From Azospirillum tabaci (GTDB taxonomy: Bacteria > Pseudomonadota > Alphaproteobacteria > Azospirillales > Azospirillaceae), in the NCBI RefSeq assembly GCF_014596085.1, contig NZ_JACCJY010000030.1, positions 1 through 64,000 of the forward strand: a stretch of 64,000 nt of DNA. Reading direction: 5' to 3'. Positions 1 through 9,171 of this stretch are shown piece after piece (the first letter of the stretch is position 1; every line of letters starts with the position of its first letter). A model generated the notes under the pieces. It was not told the DNA's origin and made no database searches. It was given only the letters and a program-made list of their open reading frames with translations. The position numbers and the translations under genes were made by a program.

Positions 1-3000
1 GCCGAGGCTGGGGTGGTTGTGCTGTACGAGGGCAGCACCGCCCTGGGCACGGTGACCGCTGCGGCGGCGGGTGCCTGGAGCATCGCGGCGGCCTCGCTGA
101 GCGACGGTGCGCACACGCTGACGGCCACGGTGACCGATGCGGCGGGCAACACCTCGGCCGCCTCCACCGCCCTGACCGTCACCATCGACACCGGGGCACC
201 GTCCGTTGCCATTGCGCTGAGCAAGACGACGATCGGCTTGGGAGAGACGGCAACCATCACCTTTACCTTCAGCGAGGCGCCGCTCGGCTTTTCCCTCTCG
301 GCGGTCACCACACAGAACGGGACGCTGTCAAATCTGTCTGTCCTGCCCGGCAGTGACGGTCGGGTCTATACCGCCACCCTGACCCCAAGCGCGGAGACGG
401 TTGCTTCCGACAGCCGGATCACCGTGGCAGCAGGGTGGAGCGACGCCGCTGGGAACGGTCCGACAGGCACCGCGACCTCGGTCGGTTATGCAATCGACAC
501 CCGGAGTCCGCCCAGCAACACGGCCCCCGTCATCGATGGCGCGGTGGCTGGCCAAGCGGTCGACGACACCGCCAGCCGCCGGCCCTTCACCACCTTGACC
601 GTCTCCGACAATGAGACCACCCAAGCCCAGACAGTCGTGGTGACGGTCCGCGATTCTGGCGGCACGGTCGGCGACGCCACCGGCGTCTTCACCGCCGCGA
701 GCCTCACCGCCAGTGGATTTATCAAATCTGCCGCCGGTACCTACACCCTGACCGCCAGTTCCACGGCGGCAGCCCAGGCCGCCTTGCGCCTGCTCGACTT
801 CCAGCCGGTTGCCAACCGGGCCGCTCCGGGCACCCATGAGACCACGGCCTTCACCGTGACGGTCACCGACGCGGACGGCGCCTCGGTGACGAACACCGCG
901 ACCAGTGTCAACGTCCTGTCGGTCAACGACGCTCCGGTGCCGGCCCAGGCGCTCGGCACCCGCAACGTGGATCAGGGACAAACCTTTTCCTACACGGTAC
1001 CGGCGGGAGCCTTCAGCGACGCCGACACCGGCGACAGCCTGACCTTCAGCGCAACCAGCGGCGACGGCTCGGCGCTGCCCGCCTGGCTCAGCTTCGATGC
1101 GGCCACCGGGCGCCTGTCCGGCACGCCGGGCAACGCCGATGTCGGCACCCGGACGGTGCGCGTCACCGCGACCGATGCCTCCGGCGCGACGGTTTCGGAT
1201 CTGCTGACCATCCAGGTCGCCAACGTCAACGACGCTCCGGTCGCGGCGAACGATACAGGCGGCACCGACCGGCTCACGCCGGTCACGGTGGTTGCGGCCA
1301 ATGGCGTGCTGTCCAACGACGCGGACCCCGACGTCGGCGACCGGCTGGCCGTCAGCGCGGTGAACGGCGACGCCGCCAACGTCGGCCGGGCGATCACGCT
1401 GGCCGGTGGCGGCCGGCTGACCCTGAACGCCGATGGCGGCTACAGCTTCGACCCGGCAGGCGGCTATGGCACGCTGCTGTTCGGCCAGACCCGGCAGGAG
1501 ACGGTCAGCTACACCGTTACCGACCAAGCCGGTGCGACCTCCACCGCGACGCTGACCATCACGGTGCGGGGCGTCAACACCGCACCGGCGGTGCAGGAGG
1601 CCAAGCACGTCGCCATCGACCAGAACTCCAGCCGCGTCGGCCTGTCGATCGACAAGCCGGTCGATCCGGAAGGCGATCCGTTGACCATCACGGTCACCGG
1701 TCTGCCCACGGTCGGGACGCTCCAGCGTTACGACGGCACGGCGCTCGCCGTCGGCGACACGCTGACACCGGACCAACTCGCCGCGGTGATCTACACACCA
1801 CCCTTTGGCGCCACCGGGGCCGTGGGGGCCTTCAGCTACGCCGTGTCCGACGGGACCAATCTGGTCGGCCGGGCGGTGACGATCAGCCTGACGCCGGTCC
1901 AATGGTTGAGCCTCACCCCGTCCAGCCTGTCAAGTGCGGAGGGCAACAGCGGTTCCTCCAGCCTGACCTACACGATCACCCGGCGCGGCGACACCTCGGG
2001 TGCCACCACGGTCAAATGGCAGGTCGAAACGACCGGCTTGAGCGGCAGCCTTGCCGACGCGGCTGACTTCGGCGGCACGCTGCCTAGCGGCACCGTCACC
2101 TTCGCCGCCGGCGAGACCAGCAAGACCATCACCGTTCCGATCAGCGGCGATCGGCAGGTCGAGGGCAACGAACAGTTCCGGGTCCTGCTCTTCTCCCCCT
2201 CGACCACGGTGACCGACGCCAAGATCACGGTGGAGACCGCGACGGCGACCGGCACCATCCTCAACGACGACCGTGCCGCCACCGTCACCGGGGTGACCGG
2301 TCCGGCCGCCGGACGTTATCTGGCGGCGCGCGGCGACAAACTGGATTTCACCGTGTCCTTCAGCGACGCGGTCAGCGTCTCCGGCAGCGGTTCGCCGCGG
2401 CTGGCGCTGACCGTCGGGACCCAGACCCGCTACGCCACCTTCCTGCGCGTGGACTCCGGCAAGCTGGTGTTCCGCTACGCCGTCGCCGCGGACGATCTGG
2501 ACGGCGACGGCATCGTGGTCGCCGGGACCATCGACCTGAACGGCGCGCAGATCCGCGACAGCGCCGGCAACGCCGTGACCAACCTCGGTTTCGCAAGCGC
2601 CGCGCCGGTCACCAGCCACGTGCTGGTCAATGTCCGCGGCGGCCACGCCATCGATGGCTACATCGCCGGCGCCACGGTGTTCGCCGACGCCAACGCCAAC
2701 GGCCAACTCGACGCCGGAGAGGCGTTCGGGACCACCAACGCGGTGGGGAACTGGTCGATCCCCGGCGGGGCCGGCCCCATCGTTATGATCGGCGGTACCG
2801 ACATCTCGACTAACCTGCCCTTCACCGGCGTCTACGAGGCGCCGGGCTCGGCGTCCGTCATCACGCCGCTGACCACCATCATCATGGGCATGGCGGGGCT
2901 CGCCGGAACGGACAGCGAGATCGCGGCGGCGGCGACCGAGCTGAAGAGCAAGCTCGGCCTCGATGCCGGACTCGACCTGCTCACCTACGACCCCATCGTC

Positions 3001-6000
3001 GCGGTGACGTCGACCGGGGCGGACGCCGCGGCCATCGCGACCGCGCTGAAGACCCAGGCCGCGGCGGCCAGCGTCGCCAACGTGATCGTCCAGGGCAGCG
3101 CCGTGCTCGCCGCGGTGGTGATCGGCACGCCGCGGGCCAGCGGCGTGATCGGTCGGGCGTTGGTGGGCGCCATCGCCGACGCGGTCAAGGCCATCCCGGC
3201 CGGCGGCACGATCGACCTCGCCGATCCGGTGGTCCTGGCCGCCATCCTGGCTGCCGCGGGGGCGCGGATCGGGGCCGTGGACAGCGCCAAGCTGGCCGCG
3301 GTGACGGGCGGTGCCGCCAACGTGATCGCCGCGTCGAACGGCGCGGTGATCACCGCGGGCACGACCAACAGCGGCGGCCTCGACGGGCTGACCCAGATGG
3401 CCCAGGCCCAGGTGGTGGCGCAGGGCACGGCGGCGGACGAGCTGCGCAGCGGCACCGCCGCGGGCGACGTGTCGGGCGCGGTCGCCGCCTTCACCGGCAC
3501 GAACCTCCAGCAGCAGATCAGCGCGGCCCAGGTGGCCGTGGTCGTCCCGTCGCGCCTCGCCATCGCGGCGACCGACGCCGACAAGCGCGAGGGCGACAGC
3601 GGTTCCACTGTCTTCACCTTCACCGTCACCCGCGCCGGCAACACGGGCGGCGCTCTGACGGCGGCTTGGACGGTGGCGGCCGGCGACGGGGCTGGAGGCG
3701 CCACGCTCAACGCCGCCGATTTCGGCGGGACCCTGCCGTCGGGCACCGTCTCCTTCGCCGATGGCGAATCGACGAAGACCATCACCATCCTGGTGTCGGG
3801 CGATGCGGACATCGAACCGGACGAGACCTTCACCGTCACCCTGTCCAACCCGTCGGTCGCGGCGACGGCGATCGAGACGGCGTCGGCGTCGGGGACCATC
3901 CGCAACGAGGACCCGATCGACCCGAAGCTCGCCCTGCCCACCGCAAGGACGGTGGTGGCGGGGACGGCCACGGCCATCGCCGGCTTGTCGGTGATGGACG
4001 GCGACAGCGCCACCGTGACGGTGACCCTCACTCCCGGCAACGGCCGCCTCGGCCTTGCCGGCCCCGCATCGGTCAGCACGGCCGGCGACGGCGCCGTGAC
4101 GGTCAGCGGCAGCGTGGCCGACGTCAACACGACGCTGGCCACGCTGGTCTTCACCGGGTCGGGAGGGCAGACGTCGGGCAGCATCGCGGTGACGGTGGTT
4201 GACGGCGATCCTTCGACGCCGGACGCCTCGGGCACGCTCGCCATCGCCATCCAGTCGCCGCCGGCCAACGTGCTGCCGAGCAGCCCGACCCTGGTCGCCG
4301 GCCGCTCGACGGAGGTGCTGGGGCTGGAGATCACGGACGTCGACGGCGGCACGATGACCGTGGTGCTGACGCCGACCAACGGCGCCCTCACCCTGCCGCT
4401 CTATGGCTCGGCCACGACGAGCGACCTCGGCAACGGCACGGTCCGGCTCACCGGGTCGCTGGAGGACGTGAACCGCACGCTGCAGCAGCTCGAGTTCACC
4501 GCGTCGCGCAACGTCACCAGCGCGTCGATCCGGTTCGAATCTTCCGACGACCAGCCGCTGACCCCCGACGCCGACAACCTGCTGGTCATCGGCGTGCTGT
4601 CCTCGCCGGAGCACAGCGTGCCGACCGCCCTGTCGGTGATTTCCGGCGTGGCGACGGCGGTGACCGGCCTGTCGGTCAGCGACTACGACAGCCCGATTCT
4701 GCAGGTCACGCTGACCCCCGCCAACGGCGCGCTGGCCCTGACGGCGCAGGGCGGGGTGACGCTAACCCAGCCGTCCGCGGGCGTCTGGCGCCTGCTCGGC
4801 ACCCAGGCCGACATCACGGCCACGCTGGCCACCGTGACCTTCACCGGCACGACGGGCCAGACTTCCGGAACGATCCGGGTGACGACCAGCGACCTTGGCA
4901 CGCTGACCACCGACGCCGAGACGACCATCGCCGTGACCATCGCCGACCCGGCGACCCTGGTCGCCCCGACGCTCACGCTGCCCCAGCCGATCACCCTCGA
5001 CCAGGGCCTCGCCACGGCGCTGACGGGCATCCAGGTCGCCGATCCGGACAGCCCGTCGATCACGGTGACCCTGACCCCGTCCCAGGCGACCCTGGGGGCC
5101 ACGGCGGCGGGGCAGGCGTCCGTCGCGACGGCGGGCGACGGAACGCTGACGATCAGCGGCTCGGTCGCCGACGTGAACGCGACGCTGGCCGCCCTGCGGA
5201 TCACCGGCGGCACCGCCGCCACGGCGACGGTCGCGGTGACGGTCAGCGACGGCCTCACCACGCCGGCCAGCGGCACGCTGACCCTGCCGATGGTGGACGT
5301 CACCCCGCCCGGCAGCCCGACGATCACCGCGGTGAGCGCCGACTCCGCCGGCACGCTGCCGGTGACGGCCACCAACACCAACCGCAACCGGCTCTTCGTC
5401 CGCGGCACGGCGGAGGCCAACAGCCGGGTCGTCCTGTCCGATGGCGGGGCGGAGGTGGCGACGGTCACCGCCGACGCGCAAGGCGCTTGGGTCGCCGATC
5501 TCAGCGCGACGCCCCTGGCGGACGGCACCCACGCCTTCACCGCCCGGGCCACCGACGCGGCGGGCAACACCGGTCCGGCCTCAGGCGCCCTGTCGGCGAT
5601 CGTCGACACCGTTGCTCCGACGGCGCCCACGCTGGCCTTCGCCGATGCATCCATCGACCGCGACAAGCAGAGCAGCGTCGGATTTGCTCTGTCCGGCGGC
5701 GAGAGCGGGGCGGTCTACCGCTGGACCCTCTCCTCCTCGGGCGGCGGCGGCCCGCTGACTGGAACGGGGACGCTCTCCGGGTCCGGCGGCACAGTCGGTG
5801 GCATCGACGTGTCCGGTCTGGCCGACGGCACCCTGTCCCTGGCGGTCACGCTGACAGACGCGGCGGGCAACGTCTCGGCGGCTGGGACGGCGACCGCGGC
5901 GAAGGCGGCGGGAACGCTGGTGGACGGCGCGCATGTCCAGACACTCGCGTCGCAGTCCAACGGAAAGGCTGTCAGCACCGTGGTGGTCCAGGCACCCGCC

Positions 6001-7368
6001 GACGGCCGCCTGGAGGACCTCGCCAGCCCGAACGCCCGGCTGGCCGACGTGCCGCTGGTCCGGGAGACGGTGACCGACCCCTCGGCCGGACAGCCGTCGA
6101 CGGCGACCACGCTGCAGGTCGGCCTGCCGACCGGAGTGGGCGTGACGGCGAGCGGTCCGGCGGCCCGCGAGGGGGCGTTCCTGGCGCAGGCCGACCTGAT
6201 CCGCGAGATCGAGGCGCGCACGACGGCGGGATCGGCATCGCGGTCCGACCTGTCCAGCGGCGGCGCCCGTTTCCTGAACACGCTGTCGCAGCAGGCGTCC
6301 CTGCTTCTGCGCACGCTCGCCTTCACCGCGTCCGGCACGCCGGGGACGGCGGTCCGGGTCACCGGCGCCACCCTAGGCCCCATCCTGCCGACGGCTCTGA
6401 TCATCGACACGACCGGGGCTGCGGGACCGCTGGCCATCCAGCTTGACACGGTGTCGTTCGCTGCGGTCATCGGATCGGCGACGCTGACTGGGGGCGAGGG
6501 CAACCAGGTGGTGTATGGCGACGCCAGCCGCCAGTCGATCATCCTCGGCCCCGGCGACGACCTCCTGTCGGGCGGTGGCGGCAACGACACTGTGGCCAGC
6601 ACGCTCGGCAACGACACGCTGTATGGCGACGACGGCGACGACCTGATGCACGGAGGCGACAGCGACGACCTTATGGATGGCGGCGTCGACAACGACACGA
6701 TGGGTGGTGGGGCCGGCAACGACACGATGGGCGGCGGTGCCGGCGACGACATCCTGATCGGTGAAGGCGGCGACGACGCTCTGTTCGGCGGCACGGGCAA
6801 CGACACCCTCTTCGGCGTTGACGGCAACGACACTCTGTTCGGCGAGGACGGCAACGACATCCTGTCGCTGGGAACCGGCAACGACTTGGCCGATGGCGGG
6901 GCGGGCAACGACACGCTGTTCGGCGAGGATGGCAACGACACTCTGTTCGGTGGGACCGGCGACGACATCCTGTCGCTGGGAACCGGCAACGACCTGACCG
7001 ATGGCGGAGCGGGCAACGACACGCTGTTCGGCGAGGACGGCAACGACACGCTGTTCGGCGGGGCCGGCGATGACCTGTTGGTCGGCGGGGCGGGGGACGA
7101 CCTCCTGTTCCTCGGCCAGGGGGCCGACACGGTGTGGGGTGGTGCCGGGGCGGACACCTTCGCCCTTGGTGGAGCGTCCGGCGGGTCGGTGGTGATGGAT
7201 TTCTCAGCCGGCACCGACCGGCTGGCGCTGTTCGACCCCTCGCTCGATCTCAGAAGCGTGATCGCCTCGGCGAGGGTCGTGAACGGCAACACCGTGCTCG
7301 ATCTGCGGCCAGGGGTGAGCGTCACCGTCGTTGGGCAGACCGGTGATGTCGCCCGCTGGTTCGCCTGA
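1..7368 (+). CDS. Giant Ig-like/Calx-beta/RTX repeat surface protein, 5' partial
   Basis: The reading frame is open at the first base, so the N-terminus lies outside the window; about 2455 residues are visible. In order one sees bacterial Ig-like modules, cadherin-like modules with NDAP linkers (about 900-1560), a Calx-beta module (about 1920-2270, ending GTILNDD), an alanine-rich stretch (about 2640-3530), a second Calx-beta module (about 3550-3910), several repeats of a VxVTLTPxNGxL type (3960-5300), another Ig-like module and about twenty GGxGxDxL nonapeptides (about 6480-7170). The nonapeptides bind calcium in RTX proteins, and the last 60 residues would carry the type I secretion signal. 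The expected role is adhesion or biofilm at the cell surface. No type I transporter gene is in the window. The exact ligand cannot be read from the sequence. Confidence 0.9.
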   Translation, partial: AEAGVVVLYEGSTALGTVTAAAAGAWSIAAASLSDGAHTLTATVTDAAGNTSAASTALTVTIDTGAPSVAIALSKTTIGLGETATITFTFSEAPLGFSLSAVTTQNGTLSNLSVLPGSDGRVYTATLTPSAETVASDSRITVAAGWSDAAGNGPTGTATSVGYAIDTRSPPSNTAPVIDGAVAGQAVDDTASRRPFTTLTVSDNETTQAQTVVVTVRDSGGTVGDATGVFTAASLTASGFIKSAAGTYTLTASSTAAAQAALRLLDFQPVANRAAPGTHETTAFTVTVTDADGASVTNTATSVNVLSVNDAPVPAQALGTRNVDQGQTFSYTVPAGAFSDADTGDSLTFSATSGDGSALPAWLSFDAATGRLSGTPGNADVGTRTVRVTATDASGATVSDLLTIQVANVNDAPVAANDTGGTDRLTPVTVVAANGVLSNDADPDVGDRLAVSAVNGDAANVGRAITLAGGGRLTLNADGGYSFDPAGGYGTLLFGQTRQETVSYTVTDQAGATSTATLTITVRGVNTAPAVQEAKHVAIDQNSSRVGLSIDKPVDPEGDPLTITVTGLPTVGTLQRYDGTALAVGDTLTPDQLAAVIYTPPFGATGAVGAFSYAVSDGTNLVGRAVTISLTPVQWLSLTPSSLSSAEGNSGSSSLTYTITRRGDTSGATTVKWQVETTGLSGSLADAADFGGTLPSGTVTFAAGETSKTITVPISGDRQVEGNEQFRVLLFSPSTTVTDAKITVETATATGTILNDDRAATVTGVTGPAAGRYLAARGDKLDFTVSFSDAVSVSGSGSPRLALTVGTQTRYATFLRVDSGKLVFRYAVAADDLDGDGIVVAGTIDLNGAQIRDSAGNAVTNLGFASAAPVTSHVLVNVRGGHAIDGYIAGATVFADANANGQLDAGEAFGTTNAVGNWSIPGGAGPIVMIGGTDISTNLPFTGVYEAPGSASVITPLTTIIMGMAGLAGTDSEIAAAATELKSKLGLDAGLDLLTYDPIVAVTSTGADAAAIATALKTQAAAASVANVIVQGSAVLAAVVIGTPRASGVIGRALVGAIADAVKAIPAGGTIDLADPVVLAAILAAAGARIGAVDSAKLAAVTGGAANVIAASNGAVITAGTTNSGGLDGLTQMAQAQVVAQGTAADELRSGTAAGDVSGAVAAFTGTNLQQQISAAQVAVVVPSRLAIAATDADKREGDSGSTVFTFTVTRAGNTGGALTAAWTVAAGDGAGGATLNAADFGGTLPSGTVSFADGESTKTITILVSGDADIEPDETFTVTLSNPSVAATAIETASASGTIRNEDPIDPKLALPTARTVVAGTATAIAGLSVMDGDSATVTVTLTPGNGRLGLAGPASVSTAGDGAVTVSGSVADVNTTLATLVFTGSGGQTSGSIAVTVVDGDPSTPDASGTLAIAIQSPPANVLPSSPTLVAGRSTEVLGLEITDVDGGTMTVVLTPTNGALTLPLYGSATTSDLGNGTVRLTGSLEDVNRTLQQLEFTASRNVTSASIRFESSDDQPLTPDADNLLVIGVLSSPEHSVPTALSVISGVATAVTGLSVSDYDSPILQVTLTPANGALALTAQGGVTLTQPSAGVWRLLGTQADITATLATVTFTGTTGQTSGTIRVTTSDLGTLTTDAETTIAVTIADPATLVAPTLTLPQPITLDQGLATALTGIQVADPDSPSITVTLTPSQATLGATAAGQASVATAGDGTLTISGSVADVNATLAALRITGGTAATATVAVTVSDGLTTPASGTLTLPMVDVTPPGSPTITAVSADSAGTLPVTATNTNRNRLFVRGTAEANSRVVLSDGGAEVATVTADAQGAWVADLSATPLADGTHAFTARATDAAGNTGPASGALSAIVDTVAPTAPTLAFADASIDRDKQSSVGFALSGGESGAVYRWTLSSSGGGGPLTGTGTLSGSGGTVGGIDVSGLADGTLSLAVTLTDAAGNVSAAGTATAAKAAGTLVDGAHVQTLASQSNGKAVSTVVVQAPADGRLEDLASPNARLADVPLVRETVTDPSAGQPSTATTLQVGLPTGVGVTASGPAAREGAFLAQADLIREIEARTTAGSASRSDLSSGGARFLNTLSQQASLLLRTLAFTASGTPGTAVRVTGATLGPILPTALIIDTTGAAGPLAIQLDTVSFAAVIGSATLTGGEGNQVVYGDASRQSIILGPGDDLLSGGGGNDTVASTLGNDTLYGDDGDDLMHGGDSDDLMDGGVDNDTMGGGAGNDTMGGGAGDDILIGEGGDDALFGGTGNDTLFGVDGNDTLFGEDGNDILSLGTGNDLADGGAGNDTLFGEDGNDTLFGGTGDDILSLGTGNDLTDGGAGNDTLFGEDGNDTLFGGAGDDLLVGGAGDDLLFLGQGADTVWGGAGADTFALGGASGGSVVMDFSAGTDRLALFDPSLDLRSVIASARVVNGNTVLDLRPGVSVTVVGQTGDVARWFA
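6856..7071 (+). repeat. 108-bp tandem duplication inside the RTX block
   Basis: Bases 6856-6963 and 6964-7071 are near-identical 108-bp units, differing at about eight mostly third-codon positions. Each encodes four nonapeptides (36 residues) and begins with the codons for DILSLGTGND. This is a recent in-frame expansion of the calcium-binding block. Confidence 0.85.
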
Positions 7369-7422
7369 CGGAGAGGGCGGCCGCGCTCCCCTCCTTCCGC
7401 GCTGTTGGCCGCGGAAAAGGCG

Positions 7423-8277
7423 ATGCTATTGTCGGGTATGGCTGCGCGTGTGCTGAGGCTTTTTCCGGGACCGTCCGAAGAGATGGCATTGACCGGTCTC
7501 TATGTGGCCGACGCGCTCCATACCCTGGGCAGCGCCGCGGCGCCGTTCGTCTATGCGAGCTTCGTCGGCAGCCTCGACGGGCGCATCGCCTTGCCGGATG
7601 CCGTCACCGGAGCCAGCCACCTGCCGGTCGAGATCACCAGCGAGAACGATTTCCGCCTGTTCCTCGAGTTGCAGGCCCAGGCCGATTGTCTCGTCACCCA
7701 CAGCGGCTATCTGCGCGATCTCGCGGCGGGCCGGCTGGATGATGTGTTGCAGATCGGAACGCGCGCCATGGACCGCGACCTCGCGCGGTGGCGGCTGGAG
7801 AACGGCCTGTCCGCCCAGCCCGCCGTCGTGGTCGCCAGTGCCAGCCTGGATTTTCCAATGCCTGAGTCGGTGATCCGGGAAAAGCAGCGCGTTCTGGTTG
7901 CGACCGGCCGGCAGGCTCCGCGTGATCGGGTCGACGCGTTGCGCGCGCGTGGGTATCCGGTGCTCATCGCTGGAGACGGCGCGTCGGTGGAGGGGGCGCC
8001 TCTGGTCCGGGAACTCGGCAAGCTCGGCTTCCGCAGTGTGTATCTGCTGACCGGCCCCCGCATGCTGTCCACCATGCTGCGGGATGGAGCGCTGTCGCGG
8101 CTTTACCTCACCATCGTGCACCGCGTGGTGGGTGGCGAGGGCTTTCACACCATGGCGACGGGTCCACGCTTGGAGGGCGCCGGCCGTATGCGTCTGTCGT
8201 CACTGCACTATGACGCCGCGGGGCCGGACGGCGCGGGCCAATGGTTCGCCCGGTTCGAGCCGTTGCGCCCGGCGTGA
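7423..8277 (+). CDS. RibD C-terminal / DHFR-like pterin reductase family protein
   Basis: The protein (284 residues) has the RibD_C fold signature: an ASFVGSLDGRIA segment near residue 47, a LQAQADCLVTHSGYLR segment and a GPRMLSTMLRDGALSRLYLTIVHRVVGGEGF segment split across the last third, matching pyrimidine-reductase-type NADPH enzymes. The deaminase half of RibD is missing. It heads a C1/H4MPT island, where RibD_C homologues have been noticed before, so reduction of a dihydropterin precursor to the tetrahydro form of methanopterin is a reasonable inference, though riboflavin-type chemistry is not excluded. ATG 7423 has an AAAAGG sequence upstream; ATG 7438 is an alternative start. Confidence 0.72.
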   Translation: MLLSGMAARVLRLFPGPSEEMALTGLYVADALHTLGSAAAPFVYASFVGSLDGRIALPDAVTGASHLPVEITSENDFRLFLELQAQADCLVTHSGYLRDLAAGRLDDVLQIGTRAMDRDLARWRLENGLSAQPAVVVASASLDFPMPESVIREKQRVLVATGRQAPRDRVDALRARGYPVLIAGDGASVEGAPLVRELGKLGFRSVYLLTGPRMLSTMLRDGALSRLYLTIVHRVVGGEGFHTMATGPRLEGAGRMRLSSLHYDAAGPDGAGQWFARFEPLRPA

Positions 8278-8331
8278 ATCCGGTGCCCAAGCTCAGGCCG
8301 GCCCTTGCTTGGCAACCTTGTCGAAACAGGC

Positions 8332-8369
8332 GAGCGGGCAGCGGAGACGAGGCTCGCCGCTGCCCGCTC
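8332..8369 (-). terminator. Perfect 13-bp stem hairpin downstream of pqqA
   Basis: The arms 8332-8344 and 8357-8369 are perfect 13-bp inverted repeats (GAGCGGGCAGCGG on the plus strand) around a 12-base loop. The hairpin lies 53 bp after the pqqA stop and between two convergent genes. The tract after it on the minus strand has only a short T run, and on the plus strand AAAA follows, so it may terminate either direction weakly. Confidence 0.6.
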
Positions 8370-8421
8370 AAAAGTCGGTGGTGGGCATGATGAGTCACAC
8401 GGCATTGCCGTTACCACGCCA

Positions 8422-8502
8422 TCAAAGCTGGGCGCAGGCGTAGGCGTTGATTTCGGTGCCGACGGCGATCACACGGATTTTCGGTTTGCGCCAAGTCTTC
8501 AT
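8422..8502 (-). CDS. pqqA: PqqA, PQQ precursor peptide
   Basis: A 26-residue peptide beginning MKTWRKPKI and containing EINAYACAQL at its end. The Glu17-x-x-x-Tyr21 pair is the hallmark of PqqA: these two side chains are cross-linked and become the backbone of pyrroloquinoline quinone after processing by PqqE and the protease PqqF. A GGGAG ribosome-binding sequence lies 8 bases before the ATG. The gene is too short for usual ORF length limits and is easily missed. pqqBCDE are absent from the window, so this copy is separated from the rest of the pathway. PQQ is the cofactor of XoxF encoded at 37025-38908, which explains its presence on this island. Confidence 0.95.
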   Translation of the reverse strand: MKTWRKPKIRVIAVGTEINAYACAQL

Positions 8503-8802
8503 GATGCGCTCCCTCAGTTTCTGGATGGATGAAAAGGACCATCTGTGGTTTTGGCCCTCTTGAGGAAGCCTACCGACCCAATCCTGGAGCGGCCACCCTA
8601 CGAAGGGATAGTGGCGTGGAAAATACGTATGAATGTTTTGTGGTGAAAGAAAGCCGAATTTATTCGGATCTGTCTTTGATCGGTTGGTCGACCCCGCAGC
8701 AATCTCCGGCGTAAATCGCCAAATGCGTGCTTGAGGCGGATTGCTTGGTCGTCACACCATGGGGACGCGCTTCTTGGGACTGACCAGCATGGACCCGAAC
8801 CG
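8503..8802. promoter_or_regulatory. Divergent intergenic region between pqqA and a periplasmic protein gene
   Basis: These 300 bases hold no further gene that I can support. They are less GC-rich than the surroundings and must contain the pqqA promoter (minus strand) and probably that of the gene at 8803. A perfect dyad CCGAAT-TT-ATTCGG lies at 8654-8667 and could be an operator. I found no convincing -35/-10 pair. Confidence 0.4.
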
Positions 8803-9144
8803 ATGACAAGGAATGGTGCTCTTGTTGCGTTGATCGCGGTTCTGATCGGATGCGGCACGGCGCAGGCCGAGGACGGCTATCCCACCTACGCCCGCGTCGA
8901 TTACGTTCTCGGCTGCATGGTGTCCAACGGACAGGGACCGGACGTCGTGCGCAAATGTTCTTGCAGCATCGACGAGATCGCCGCGCATTTCCCCTACGAC
9001 AGCTATGTGGCGGTGGAGACCGCGCGGGGCATGCAGGAGGCACCGGGCGAGCGTGCCGCGCTCATGCGCGACGTGGGGTGGATCAAGGACCTCCTGAACG
9101 AGTTCCGGCAGGCCCAGGTCGCCGCCGACCTGAAATGCTTCTGA
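8803..9144 (+). CDS. Small periplasmic protein of unknown function
   Basis: A 113-residue protein with a signal peptide (residues 1-22, cleavage expected after AQA). The mature part has cysteines at 38, 52, 54 and 112, including a CSC motif. I do not recognise a family. It sits beside pqqA and converges on the quinoprotein-associated SoxYZ-like gene, so a periplasmic job linked to quinoprotein electron transfer is plausible but is only inferred from location. The ATG at 8803 is preferred to an upstream in-frame start because it places the signal peptide at the N-terminus. Confidence 0.75.
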   Translation: MTRNGALVALIAVLIGCGTAQAEDGYPTYARVDYVLGCMVSNGQGPDVVRKCSCSIDEIAAHFPYDSYVAVETARGMQEAPGERAALMRDVGWIKDLLNEFRQAQVAADLKCF

Positions 9145-9171
9145 CCGGTCCGACGGCGCGGCGCGCTCCGT

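Noticed and set aside
1930..4614. Long open frame on the minus strand inside the RTX gene (about 890 codons)
   Set aside because: It is a by-product of high GC and codon bias opposite a real gene; the translation is low-complexity, rich in Arg, Gly and His, with no domain.
6480..7170. Regularly spaced short repeats suggestive of CRISPR
   Set aside because: They are in-frame 27-base codons for RTX nonapeptides without unique spacers.
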